Shown piece by piece: positions 18,444-27,672 of a stretch of 64,000 nt of DNA (position 1 is the first letter of the stretch; each line of letters begins with the position of its first letter). Made by a program: the position numbers and the translations under genes. Location: positions 248,001 through 312,000 of the forward strand of contig MSHJ01000005.1 of assembly GCA_001941065.1 (NCBI GenBank), read 5' to 3'. The notes beneath the pieces are model-generated. The model was not told the origin of the DNA and made no database searches. It worked only from the letters and a program-made list of their open reading frames with translations. This DNA comes from Alistipes sp. Zagget8. GTDB taxonomy: Bacteria > Bacteroidota > Bacteroidia > Bacteroidales > Rikenellaceae.

Positions 18444-21400
18444 ATGGGACGCAGAATCATCCTTCAACTCCTGCTGCTGTTTGCGGCGGCCACGGCCGTT
18501 GCGGCCCGCACCCCGGACCGCGTCATATCGCGGCGGTATGTGATGGAGAACGGGCTCTCGTCGAACCGGGTCTACAGCATCGTGCAGGATTCGCTGGGCT
18601 TCATCTGGTTCGGGACCAACGACGGGCTCAACCGCTTCGACGGGCTCGATTTCCGAAAATACTACTATACCGGTGAGGACGACGGCGGGATGTCGAGCAA
18701 CAGCGTCCGCTGGCTGCTGATAAGCCGTGACAACCGTATGTGGATCGCGCTGGACGACGGAGTCGACGTCTACGATTCCCAGACGGGCGCCTTCAGCCAT
18801 TTCGACGCCCGGACGGAAACGGGCGAGGCCATCAACGGCCGGGTGCTGCGCATTGCCGAGGATGCCGACGGCGAGTTGTGGATCGGGACCATGACCGACG
18901 GACTCTACCGTTATACGCCCTCCGCCGACCGGCTGCAGGTCTACCGGCACGACCCGGCCGATGCATCGTCCATCTCCCAGAATTCGGTCGCTTCGCTCTT
19001 CGTCGACAGCGAGGGGATTGTCTGGGTGGGGACTTACGATCAGGGGCTCTGTGCCTTTTCGAAAGAGACCGGACGCTTCACCACCTACCGGAAACAGCCC
19101 GGCGGACTGTCGGACAACCAGGTGCACAGCATCTATGAAGATGCGGTCGGCTATCTCTGGATCGGAACCTACTCTTCCGGTATCGACTGTTTCGACCGCC
19201 GGACCGGCCGCTTCGTCAACTACCGCGACGAGCGCCCCGGCAGCCCGCTCCACCACATCCACGACATCGTTGCCTACGGTCCCGGCGAGATTCTCGTCGC
19301 CTCGGACAACGGGGTCGGCATCTTCCATATCGAGGAGGGGGTGATCCGTCCGGGCGACAAACACAATCCGCGCGTGCTTCCCGTTGCGAATAAACTGGTC
19401 TACAAGGCCTACAAGGACCGCGAGGGCGGCCTGTGGCTGGGCTCCTATTTCTATGGCGTGGAGTATTTTCCGCCGATGCAGCACAATTTCCGCTTTTACG
19501 GCTGCGACGACGGTTCTTCCTCGGACAAGGGACGGGTTATCAAGGCCGTGAGCGAGGGTGAAAAGGGAATCCTCTGGGTGGGCACCGACAACGACGGCAT
19601 CTATACCGTCAATACGCTGACCGACGAGGTGAAGCCTTTCCGCACGGCAGCGGACATCGGGCTGACCCAATATATCGTCTCGGACCTGCTGTACGACGAC
19701 GACCGCCTCTTCACCGCCACCTATGAACGGGGGCTCGAGGTCTTCGACCTGCGGACCGGCCGCGTGAGGAGCTATTTCCATGACCCGGACGACGAACATT
19801 CGCTGCCCTCTTCGCGCGTCTTCATCCTCTTCAAGAGCGCCACGGGACGCATCTATTTGGGGACGGCCAACGGTCTGTGCCGCTATGACCGTGAGCGGGA
19901 CCGCTTCGTTCGGCTGGGTATTCCCGTGCGTATCGCGGCCATTGCCGAGGACGGCGACCACAACCTCTGGGTGGCCACCAAGGAGAACGGACTCTACCAC
20001 TACGACATTCGGACAGGCGCCTGCCGCCATTACCTCGCCGACCCGGACGATCCCTGCTCGCTGGTGCGCAACGTGCTGACGGTACTGGCCGTCGACCGTG
20101 ACGGACGGCTGTGGATCGGTTCCGACGGTTACGGTGTCTGCCGTTACGACGCTGCGACGGACGCTTTTGTCCGCTACGACGATCTGCCGCTTCCCAACCG
20201 CATCATTTCGGGCATCGTTCCCGACGGCGAGACGCTCTGGATCGCGACCAACAAGGGGCTCGTGCGCTGGAACACGGCTACGAATGCGACGCGGCTTTTC
20301 TCCCGCTCGGACGGGCTCTACAACGAGCAGTTCACCGAACTCGCCTGCATGGTCGATTACAGCGGCCTTTTTGTGCTGGGCACCACCGACGGCATCTGCA
20401 CCTTCTCGCCCCACCGGCTCACGGACGATAGCCGCACGGTTCCGCCGGTGGTCCTCACGTCGCTCTCCATCTACAACCGTCCCGTCACGCCCCGCAGCGA
20501 AGCCTCGCCGCTGGTGCGATCCATCGAGACGACAAGGGAGGTCGTGCTGGCCCACAACCAGCGGATGCTCAGCGTCGAGTTCGCGTCTCTGAGTTATGTC
20601 AATCCGGCCGAGATGCTCTACCGCTACAAACTGGAGGGCTTCGACGACAAATGGTACGTCACCGACGGCCGTAACCGCATCGTCAACTACAACAACCTCC
20701 CGGCCAAACGCTATACGCTGCGTATCGAGAGTGCCGACAACAATGGGGTATGGGGCAGCGGACAGACCGTGCTCGACATCGTCGTCCGTCCGCACGCCCT
20801 CAGGTCGCCCCTGGCGTTCACGCTTTATGCGCTTGTTCTGCTGCTGGCGCTGACCGCCCTGATCCGCTACCTGCTCCGGCGTTCGGACCGGAAGCACGGC
20901 GAGAGACTCCGGCAATTCGAAATGAAGACCCAGCAGGAGGTCTACGACGCCAAGATCAATTTCTTTACCCATATTACGCACGAGATCCGGACGCCGCTGA
21001 GCCTCATTATCGGGCCGTTGGAGTACATCCGCAAGTCGCGGCCGATGAATGACAAATACGGCGAGTACCTCGATATCATCGAGATGAACTATAAACGCCT
21101 CTATGCGCTGGTGACGCAGTTGCTCGACTTTCGCAAGGTCGATTCGGGCAACTACCGCCTCAGCTATGCTCCCTGCGGTGTGGCGGAACTCGTCGACGGG
21201 ATCGTGGCGCTGTTCGGTCCGACGGCCCGGCAGCGGGGCATCCGGCTGCATGTGACAGTCGAACCGCAGGATTTGGTGCTGGTCACCGACCGGGAGGCGC
21301 TGACCAAAATCCTCAGTAATCTCCTCTCCAACGCCATCAAGCACGCCTCCGGGCATATTTCGCTCACCGTCCGGCAGTGCGGGGAGCGGGTGACGCTCGT

Positions 21401-22505
21401 CGTCGGGGACGACGGTCCGGGCGTCGCTCCTGCCGAGCGCGAGAAGATATTCCGGCCCTTCTATCAGGTCGCCTCCGACCGTTCGGGGGCAAAGGGCAGC
21501 GGCATCGGGCTGCACATGACCCGGCAGTTGGTCGAGCTGCTCGGGGGAACCATCTCCGTCTCCGACCGGGACGGCGGGCTTTCGGGCGCCTCCTTCCGGG
21601 TGGAACTGCCCGTGCGCGAGGTGTCGGCGGCCGACACCGGGACGGAGAGCCGGCTCCATGAGTTTATCATCGACGATTTCGCGTCGGAGAACCCTGCCGA
21701 CACCGATCCGGAGCCTGTCGAGGAAGACGGGGCCCCGGTGCGGCGATATACCGTCATGCTGGTCGACGACAATGCCGAAATACTGGATTTCCTCACCCGG
21801 GTACTGAGTGAACGCTATTTCTGCATCGCCGTGGCGAGCGGTGAGGAGGCGCTGCTCATGCTGGCCAAGAACCGGGTCGATCTGGTGATAAGCGACGTGA
21901 TGATGGACGGGATGGACGGCCTCGAACTGTGCCGCCGCATCAAGACCGACATCGACACTTCGCACATCCCGGTGGTGCTGCTGACGGCCAAGACTAACCT
22001 CGAAACCAAGATTCAGGGGCTGGAGTACGGCGCCGACGCCTACATCGAGAAACCCTTCTCCATCACCCACCTCAATGCGCAGCTCACAAACCTCATCGCA
22101 GGCCGCAATCGGCTTCGCGAGGCCTTTGCCTCCACACCCCAGCCCGCGACGCGCATCGAGGCCTACAACCGGCTGGATCAGGAGTTCGTCGACCGCTGTA
22201 CGGCCATCATCACGGAGAATATCACCGTGCCGGATTTCTCCATCGAGATGCTGGCTCAGGAGATGGGGATGAGCCGCACCTCGGTGTTCGTCAAGTTGAA
22301 AGCCATTACCGGAACGACCCCCAACGATTTCATCAAACTCATCCGCCTGAAGGTGGCCTGCAAGCTGATGGCCGAGGGCCATTACCGAGCAACGGAGGTG
22401 GGCTTTCTGGTGGGGTTCAATTCGTCGTCCTATTTCGCCAAATGCTTCTTCAAGCAGTTCGGGATGCGGCCCAACGACTACATCAAGAGCCTCGAACGGC
22501 AGTAG
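18444..22505 (+). CDS. Hybrid two-component system regulator (HTCS: beta-propeller/Y_Y_Y sensor, HisKA, HATPase, REC, AraC-type HTH)
   Basis: Repeated LWIGT propeller motifs, Y_Y_Y region, FFTHITHEIRTPLSLIIGPLE H-box, KGSGIGLHMTRQLVELLGG, MLVDDNAEILDFL receiver, C-terminal AraC HTH (VGFNSSSYFAKCFFKQFGMRPNDY). Confidence 0.97.
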   Translation: MGRRIILQLLLLFAAATAVAARTPDRVISRRYVMENGLSSNRVYSIVQDSLGFIWFGTNDGLNRFDGLDFRKYYYTGEDDGGMSSNSVRWLLISRDNRMWIALDDGVDVYDSQTGAFSHFDARTETGEAINGRVLRIAEDADGELWIGTMTDGLYRYTPSADRLQVYRHDPADASSISQNSVASLFVDSEGIVWVGTYDQGLCAFSKETGRFTTYRKQPGGLSDNQVHSIYEDAVGYLWIGTYSSGIDCFDRRTGRFVNYRDERPGSPLHHIHDIVAYGPGEILVASDNGVGIFHIEEGVIRPGDKHNPRVLPVANKLVYKAYKDREGGLWLGSYFYGVEYFPPMQHNFRFYGCDDGSSSDKGRVIKAVSEGEKGILWVGTDNDGIYTVNTLTDEVKPFRTAADIGLTQYIVSDLLYDDDRLFTATYERGLEVFDLRTGRVRSYFHDPDDEHSLPSSRVFILFKSATGRIYLGTANGLCRYDRERDRFVRLGIPVRIAAIAEDGDHNLWVATKENGLYHYDIRTGACRHYLADPDDPCSLVRNVLTVLAVDRDGRLWIGSDGYGVCRYDAATDAFVRYDDLPLPNRIISGIVPDGETLWIATNKGLVRWNTATNATRLFSRSDGLYNEQFTELACMVDYSGLFVLGTTDGICTFSPHRLTDDSRTVPPVVLTSLSIYNRPVTPRSEASPLVRSIETTREVVLAHNQRMLSVEFASLSYVNPAEMLYRYKLEGFDDKWYVTDGRNRIVNYNNLPAKRYTLRIESADNNGVWGSGQTVLDIVVRPHALRSPLAFTLYALVLLLALTALIRYLLRRSDRKHGERLRQFEMKTQQEVYDAKINFFTHITHEIRTPLSLIIGPLEYIRKSRPMNDKYGEYLDIIEMNYKRLYALVTQLLDFRKVDSGNYRLSYAPCGVAELVDGIVALFGPTARQRGIRLHVTVEPQDLVLVTDREALTKILSNLLSNAIKHASGHISLTVRQCGERVTLVVGDDGPGVAPAEREKIFRPFYQVASDRSGAKGSGIGLHMTRQLVELLGGTISVSDRDGGLSGASFRVELPVREVSAADTGTESRLHEFIIDDFASENPADTDPEPVEEDGAPVRRYTVMLVDDNAEILDFLTRVLSERYFCIAVASGEEALLMLAKNRVDLVISDVMMDGMDGLELCRRIKTDIDTSHIPVVLLTAKTNLETKIQGLEYGADAYIEKPFSITHLNAQLTNLIAGRNRLREAFASTPQPATRIEAYNRLDQEFVDRCTAIITENITVPDFSIEMLAQEMGMSRTSVFVKLKAITGTTPNDFIKLIRLKVACKLMAEGHYRATEVGFLVGFNSSSYFAKCFFKQFGMRPNDYIKSLERQ

Positions 22506-22512
22506 GAGCCGT

Positions 22513-22580
22513 TTCTGTACGCGATTGTCATGATTCTGTACGTCATTATCCGGCCGAAAACGCCGCAGGGGTTAATTTTG
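22513..22580 (+). promoter_or_regulatory. Candidate HTCS operator: 21-bp-period direct repeat plus TAATTTTG -7 box
   Basis: TTCTGTACGcgATTgTC at 22513 and TTCTGTACGtcATTaTC at 22534; TAATTTTG at 22573-22580. Confidence 0.65.
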
Positions 22581-22606
22581 GACATATTTCCAGATAAATC
22601 CCTGCT

Positions 22607-24604
22607 ATGAAAAAAACGCTTTTCTTCCTGTTTTCCGCCTTTGCCGCCTGTGCGTTTCCCGCCTCGGCCCGGCAGCATCTGTCGCTCGCCGATCCCGCCG
22701 GCAGGATGAAGCTCGACCTCTATGTCGGGACGTCGGGGATCGAGTATGCGCTGACGCACGACGGGACGACGGTAATCGACCGTTCGCCTGTTTCGCTGAC
22801 CCTGGCCGGAGGCACGGTGTGGGGCGCCGATCCGAAGATCGAACGCGTCGTCCGCCGGTCGGTGGATACGGTGATTTTCCCGCCCGTCTACCGGAAAGAC
22901 CGCATCCGGGATCGTTTCAACGAACTCACCGTCGATTTCGAGGGTGGTTACGGAATGGTTTTTCGCGCCTATGAAGACGGTGTGGCCTACCGTTTCGTCG
23001 CCCGCGGCGGCAGTCCCTTCGTCGTGGAGAGCGAGCAGGCGTCGTTCAACATTCCCGGCGATCCCTGCGCCTATGCCGCCTATCCCAAGGGGCGGATGAA
23101 CAATGGCGCTCCGGACCCTTTTTACAGCTCGTTCCAGAATACCTATACCCATCGTCCGCTCTCGGAGTGGAACGACGGCTCTATCGCCATGCTGCCCCTG
23201 TTGGTCGAGAGCGCCGGGGGCCGGAAGCTCTGCATCACCGAGGCCGACCTCATCGACTATCCGGGCATGTATCTCCGCAACGATGCGGGGAATGTCCTGC
23301 GCGGGGTGCATGCCGCCTATCCGAAGGAGCTCCGGCGGCAGACGCGCGGGTTGAAATGTGTCGTGCAGAGCCGCGAACCCTACATTGCACGCATGGACGG
23401 CCGTTCGCCGCTGCCGTGGCGCGTGATCGTAGTCTCGGAGAACGATGCGCAGCTGCTCGACAACGACATGGTCTACAAACTGGCCACGCCCGCTTCGGGG
23501 AGCGACTATTCGTGGGTCCGGCCCGGCAAGGTGGCCTGGGAGTGGTGGAACAACTGGAACCTGCGCGGCGTCGATTTCGAGACGGGTGTGAACGACGACA
23601 CGTATAAATATTACATTGATTTCGCGGCGGCGAAAGGCATCGAATACGTGATCCTGGACGAAGGCTGGGCCGTGGAGGGTGAGGCGGATCTCTTTCGCGT
23701 GGTTCCGGAGATCGACCTGCCGGGGCTGGTGAACTACGCCGCCGAACGCGGCGTGGGAATCATTCTCTGGGCGGGTTATTACGCCTTCGACCGGGATATG
23801 GAGAACGTCTGCCGCCACTATGCCGCCATGGGCGTCAAGGGTTTCAAGATCGATTTCATGGATCGCGACGACCAGTATATGATCCATTTCAACTACCGCG
23901 CCGCACAGATGGGCGAGAAATACAGGCTGCTCATCGACCTCCACGGCACCTCGAAACCCACGGGGTTGCAGCGCACCTTCCCCGGGACGGTCAATTTCGA
24001 GGGGGTTCACGGCCTCGAAGAGATGAAATGGGCCAAAGAGGGGACCGATCAGGTGACCTACGACGTCACATTCCCCTTTATCCGCATGGTCGCGGGGCCG
24101 GTGGACTACACGCAGGGGGCCATGCGCAACGCCACGAAAGAGAATTTCCGGACCGTCTACACCGAGCCGATGAGCCAGGGCACGCGCTGCCGCCAGATGG
24201 CCCAGTACGTGATCTTCGAATCGCCGCTCAATATGCTGTGCGATACGCCGAGCAACTACCTCCGCGAGCAGGAGTGCACCGATTTCATCGCCGCCGTGCC
24301 GACCTGCTGGGACGAAACCCGCCCGTTGGCAGGCGAAGTGGGGCACTGCGTGGCTGTTGCCCGCCGCCGGGGTGCGGTGTGGTATGTCGGTGCGATGACC
24401 GGCTGGGAGCCGCGCGAGATGGAGTTCGACCTCTCGTTTCTGGGTGCGGGCGATTTCCGGGCCGAGATTTTCCGTGACGGGGTCAATGCCGGCAAGGCGG
24501 CGCAGGATTACCGGCGCGAGGTGCTGCCGGTGCCTGCGGATCGGAAACTGCGTGTGAAGATGGCTCCCGGGGGCGGAACCGTGATGAAGATCGGAAAAAA
24601 ATGA
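22607..24604 (+). CDS. Glycoside hydrolase family 97 protein
   Basis: GH97 core WEWWNNWNL...YVILDEGWA...GVKGFKIDFMDRDDQ...DLHGTSKPTGLQRTFPG...NFEGVHGLEE; Asp in FKIDFMD suggests the retaining subgroup (inference). Confidence 0.95.
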   Translation: MKKTLFFLFSAFAACAFPASARQHLSLADPAGRMKLDLYVGTSGIEYALTHDGTTVIDRSPVSLTLAGGTVWGADPKIERVVRRSVDTVIFPPVYRKDRIRDRFNELTVDFEGGYGMVFRAYEDGVAYRFVARGGSPFVVESEQASFNIPGDPCAYAAYPKGRMNNGAPDPFYSSFQNTYTHRPLSEWNDGSIAMLPLLVESAGGRKLCITEADLIDYPGMYLRNDAGNVLRGVHAAYPKELRRQTRGLKCVVQSREPYIARMDGRSPLPWRVIVVSENDAQLLDNDMVYKLATPASGSDYSWVRPGKVAWEWWNNWNLRGVDFETGVNDDTYKYYIDFAAAKGIEYVILDEGWAVEGEADLFRVVPEIDLPGLVNYAAERGVGIILWAGYYAFDRDMENVCRHYAAMGVKGFKIDFMDRDDQYMIHFNYRAAQMGEKYRLLIDLHGTSKPTGLQRTFPGTVNFEGVHGLEEMKWAKEGTDQVTYDVTFPFIRMVAGPVDYTQGAMRNATKENFRTVYTEPMSQGTRCRQMAQYVIFESPLNMLCDTPSNYLREQECTDFIAAVPTCWDETRPLAGEVGHCVAVARRRGAVWYVGAMTGWEPREMEFDLSFLGAGDFRAEIFRDGVNAGKAAQDYRREVLPVPADRKLRVKMAPGGGTVMKIGKK

Positions 24605-24635
24605 TTATTATTGTAGAACTAAATCGCTCGGAACA

Positions 24636-25715
24636 ATGAAAAGATCGATTACCGTGCTCTTCCTGCTGTTCGTCGCAGCGGCCGGGGCGCAGGAGAAGAA
24701 GGAGGTGAGCAACAATACGCTCGCCGTGCGCATCGCAGACCAGGAACACGATTTCGACGTGGTGGTCAAGAAACTCGAGGATGTGCTGTGGTACGACAAG
24801 ATGGACGACGTGGCCTATGTCGACAAGGTCCGCCTGACCGGTCCGCCGCGTTTCCGGCAAATCCCCACGGGCAACGCCTTCCACGATGCCCTGCTGGACA
24901 ACGACCTCGTTTTCCACGCCTATGTCTTCATCCCCAAAAAGGCGAAGCAGAACAAGAAATATCCGCTGGTGGTCTTCTCCCACGGCGGCATCCACGGCAC
25001 CTTCTCCACGGTCTATGCGCACGTTATCCGTGAACTTGTGGCCCAGGGGTATCTCGTCGTGGCGCCCGACTACCGCGGCAGCACGGGCTACGGCAAGGGT
25101 TTCTACCGGAGCATCGACTACGGGGGATTGGAGAATGAGGATGTGCTGGCGGCCGCCCGCTATATGGTGGAGAATTACCGCATGGTCGATTCCCGGCGGG
25201 TGGGGCTGCTGGGATGGAGCCACGGCGGGATGATTACGCTGATGAACGCCTGCAAATATCCCGAGGTCTATGCCTGCGGTTATGCAGGGGTCCCGGTCTC
25301 CGACGTGACCTACCGTCTCGAATACCAGAAGCCGGGCTATACCGATAATTTCACGGCTTCGTACCACATCGGCAAAACCCCGCAGGAGGCTCCCGAAGAG
25401 TATGCCCGCCGTTCGCCGGTGAACTATGCCAAAGACCTGCGGATTCCGCTGATGATCACCACTGCGGAGAACGACGACGACGTGAGCGTCCGCGAGGTAC
25501 GGCGCATGATCGATTCGCTGAATTTCTACAAGAAGGATTTCGAATACAAGGTCTATCCGCCGATGCCCGGGGCGCACCTGTTCGACCGCATCGACACCCG
25601 CGAGGCGACCGACATCCGTTATAAAGCCTATGAGTTCCTCGCCCGTTACCTGACGCCTCCCAGACCTTTCCGTTCGCCGGACGAACTGCGCAAGGCGGGG
25701 TATCGGTTCAATTAG
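24636..25715 (+). CDS. Alpha/beta-hydrolase, prolyl oligopeptidase (S9)-like
   Basis: DYRGSTGYGKGFYRSIDYGG, nucleophile elbow GLLGWSHGGMITL, C-terminal HLFDR. Confidence 0.85.
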   Translation: MKRSITVLFLLFVAAAGAQEKKEVSNNTLAVRIADQEHDFDVVVKKLEDVLWYDKMDDVAYVDKVRLTGPPRFRQIPTGNAFHDALLDNDLVFHAYVFIPKKAKQNKKYPLVVFSHGGIHGTFSTVYAHVIRELVAQGYLVVAPDYRGSTGYGKGFYRSIDYGGLENEDVLAAARYMVENYRMVDSRRVGLLGWSHGGMITLMNACKYPEVYACGYAGVPVSDVTYRLEYQKPGYTDNFTASYHIGKTPQEAPEEYARRSPVNYAKDLRIPLMITTAENDDDVSVREVRRMIDSLNFYKKDFEYKVYPPMPGAHLFDRIDTREATDIRYKAYEFLARYLTPPRPFRSPDELRKAGYRFN

Positions 25716-25718
25716 AAA

Positions 25719-27086
25719 CTATTCCAGGAAGAGCGCCCGCGGGAGCTGGTCGATGCTGTTGATCGGCACGACCTCGATTCCCTTGGGGCGTTTGCCGCCT
25801 TTGGCCAGATAGCCCGAGACGATGATGCGTTTGAATCCCAGCCGGGCCGCCTCGCTGATGCGTTGTTCGGTGCGGGGTGCGGGGCGCACCTCGCCCGAGA
25901 GTCCGATTTCGCCCGCGCAGCAGACCCCCTCGGCCACGGGACGGTCGTAGTAGGAGGAGATGACGGCCGCCACGACCGCGAGGTCCAGCCCCGGATCGGC
26001 GACCTTGAATCCGCCTGCGAAATTCAGGAAGACGTCCTTCTGGAACATCTTCATCCCCACGCGTTTTTCCAGTACGGCCAGCAGCATGTTCATGCGGCGT
26101 CCGTCGTAGCCCGTCGTCGAACGCTGGGGCGTGCCGTAGGCCGCGCCGCTCACCAACGCCTGCACCTCGATCAGATAGGGCCTCACGCCGTCGGCCGAAG
26201 CCCCCACGGCGATGCCCGAAAGCGGTTCTTCGTAGTGGGTCAGCAGTATTTCCGACGGATTGTCGACCCCCCGCAGGCCGGCGTCGAGCATTTCGAACAC
26301 CCCGATTTCGAACGTGGCGCCGAAGCGGTTCTTGATGCCCCGCAGGATGCGGTAGATGTTGTTGCTGTCGCCTTCGAACTGCAGGACCACGTCGACGATG
26401 TGTTCCAGTATTTTGGGACCGGCTATCGCGCCGTCCTTGGTGATGTGCCCGATGATGAATATCGACGTTCCGGTCGATTTGGCATATTTCAGCAGCGTCG
26501 CGGCGCATTCGCGGATCTGCGACACGCTGCCCGCCGACGAGTCCAGCAGGTCGGTGTAGATGGTCTGTATCGAGTCGATTACCACCAGGTCGGGACGGTG
26601 CTCGGCGATCTGTGCCACGATGTTCTCCAACAGTGTTTCGGGATAAATCAGGCACTCGTCGTTGCCGATTCCTATGCGTGCCGCCCGCATTTTGATCTGC
26701 TCGGCCGACTCCTCGCCCGAGACATAGAGGGTTTTCAGTCCGTTTGCCGCCAGTGCGATTTGCAGCGAGAGGGTCGATTTACCGATTCCCGGCTCGCCGC
26801 CCACCAGCACCAGCGATCCGGGGACCATGCCGCCGCCCAGCACCCGGTTGACCTCGGCATTCCCGAGGTCGATGCGCACGTGTTCGCTCTCGCGGATGTC
26901 CTTCACCCGCTGGGGCTTGGCCGTGGGCAGGGGACCCGCCACGGTCGCGGCGACCGAACCGCTTTCACGGGCGATGATCTCCTCGGTGAAGGTGTTCCAC
27001 TCGCCGCACGAGGGGCAGCGCCCCAGCCATTTGGGGGCTTCGAACCCGCAGTTCTTGCAGAAATATGCTTTTTTGACTTTTGCCAT
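25719..27086 (-). CDS. radA: DNA repair protein RadA/Sms
   Basis: N-terminal zinc finger CKNCGFEAPKWLGRCPSC, Walker A GGEPGIGKST, KNRFG motif. Confidence 0.97.
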   Translation of the reverse strand: MAKVKKAYFCKNCGFEAPKWLGRCPSCGEWNTFTEEIIARESGSVAATVAGPLPTAKPQRVKDIRESEHVRIDLGNAEVNRVLGGGMVPGSLVLVGGEPGIGKSTLSLQIALAANGLKTLYVSGEESAEQIKMRAARIGIGNDECLIYPETLLENIVAQIAEHRPDLVVIDSIQTIYTDLLDSSAGSVSQIRECAATLLKYAKSTGTSIFIIGHITKDGAIAGPKILEHIVDVVLQFEGDSNNIYRILRGIKNRFGATFEIGVFEMLDAGLRGVDNPSEILLTHYEEPLSGIAVGASADGVRPYLIEVQALVSGAAYGTPQRSTTGYDGRRMNMLLAVLEKRVGMKMFQKDVFLNFAGGFKVADPGLDLAVVAAVISSYYDRPVAEGVCCAGEIGLSGEVRPAPRTEQRISEAARLGFKRIIVSGYLAKGGKRPKGIEVVPINSIDQLPRALFLE

Positions 27087-27087
27087 C

Positions 27088-27672
27088 TCAGTTCGCGTTT
27101 GCCGAGGTGTACGACCGGCGTTCGGCCTTCGTGATTCCGGCGTCGGGATAGAAGGCCTGGTATTGTTCGGTCAGGTCGGTGACCAGCACCGTTTTGGTCC
27201 GTCCGTCCGTGTCCTGATAGGTCGAGAGCGTGAACGTGTATTCCGTCTCGGGCTCCGGGCAGTAGATCAGTATCTCGCTCGTGCCCGGGGCCTTGAAGAA
27301 CGCCCCGATCACCGTGCCGGCCTCCGTCCCGGTGTCGATCCGGGCGCGTCCGCCGTTGTATTTCGAGAAATTGAGCGTGTAACCTCCGCCCGCCTGCACC
27401 TGCGCCGACGCGATGATCTCCGCCTTGATCTCTTCGACCACGGGGTCCGTCGTTTCGCCCTCGTCCGCGCGGCTTTCCGGTGTCGGTTCAGGTTCAGGTT
27501 CCGGTTCCGGTTCCGGTTCGGGCTCGGGTTCCGGCTCGGTGCTCGGAACGGTCACTACGGCTTCGACGCGCACGACGGGGTAGACGGCCGTGTAGAACAC
27601 CTCCGATTCGCTGCAGGCTGCCAGCAGCAACGCCGACAGCAGGGCGGCGCCGTATTTCAATCCTTTCCTCAT
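27088..27672 (-). CDS. Hypothetical lipoprotein with (EP)9 linker
   Basis: Start MRKGLKYG, lipobox LLLAACSES; nine Glu-Pro dipeptides. Confidence 0.65.
   Translation of the reverse strand: MRKGLKYGAALLSALLLAACSESEVFYTAVYPVVRVEAVVTVPSTEPEPEPEPEPEPEPEPEPTPESRADEGETTDPVVEEIKAEIIASAQVQAGGGYTLNFSKYNGGRARIDTGTEAGTVIGAFFKAPGTSEILIYCPEPETEYTFTLSTYQDTDGRTKTVLVTDLTEQYQAFYPDAGITKAERRSYTSANAN
27484..27537 (-). repeat. Hexanucleotide tandem repeat encoding (EP)9
   Basis: Nine imperfect GAR-CCN hexamers read on the minus strand. Confidence 0.85.

Noticed and set aside
18369-22382. 1337-aa open frame antisense to the HTCS gene
   Set aside because: Shadow ORF: high-GC codon bias leaves the opposite strand free of stops; the protein has no coherent domain and the plus-strand HTCS is unambiguous.
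25715-25719. 3-nt gap between convergent hydrolase and radA stops as unusual
   Set aside because: Tight convergent spacing is common in compact genomes; a similar 4-nt overlap occurs at 5347-5350.
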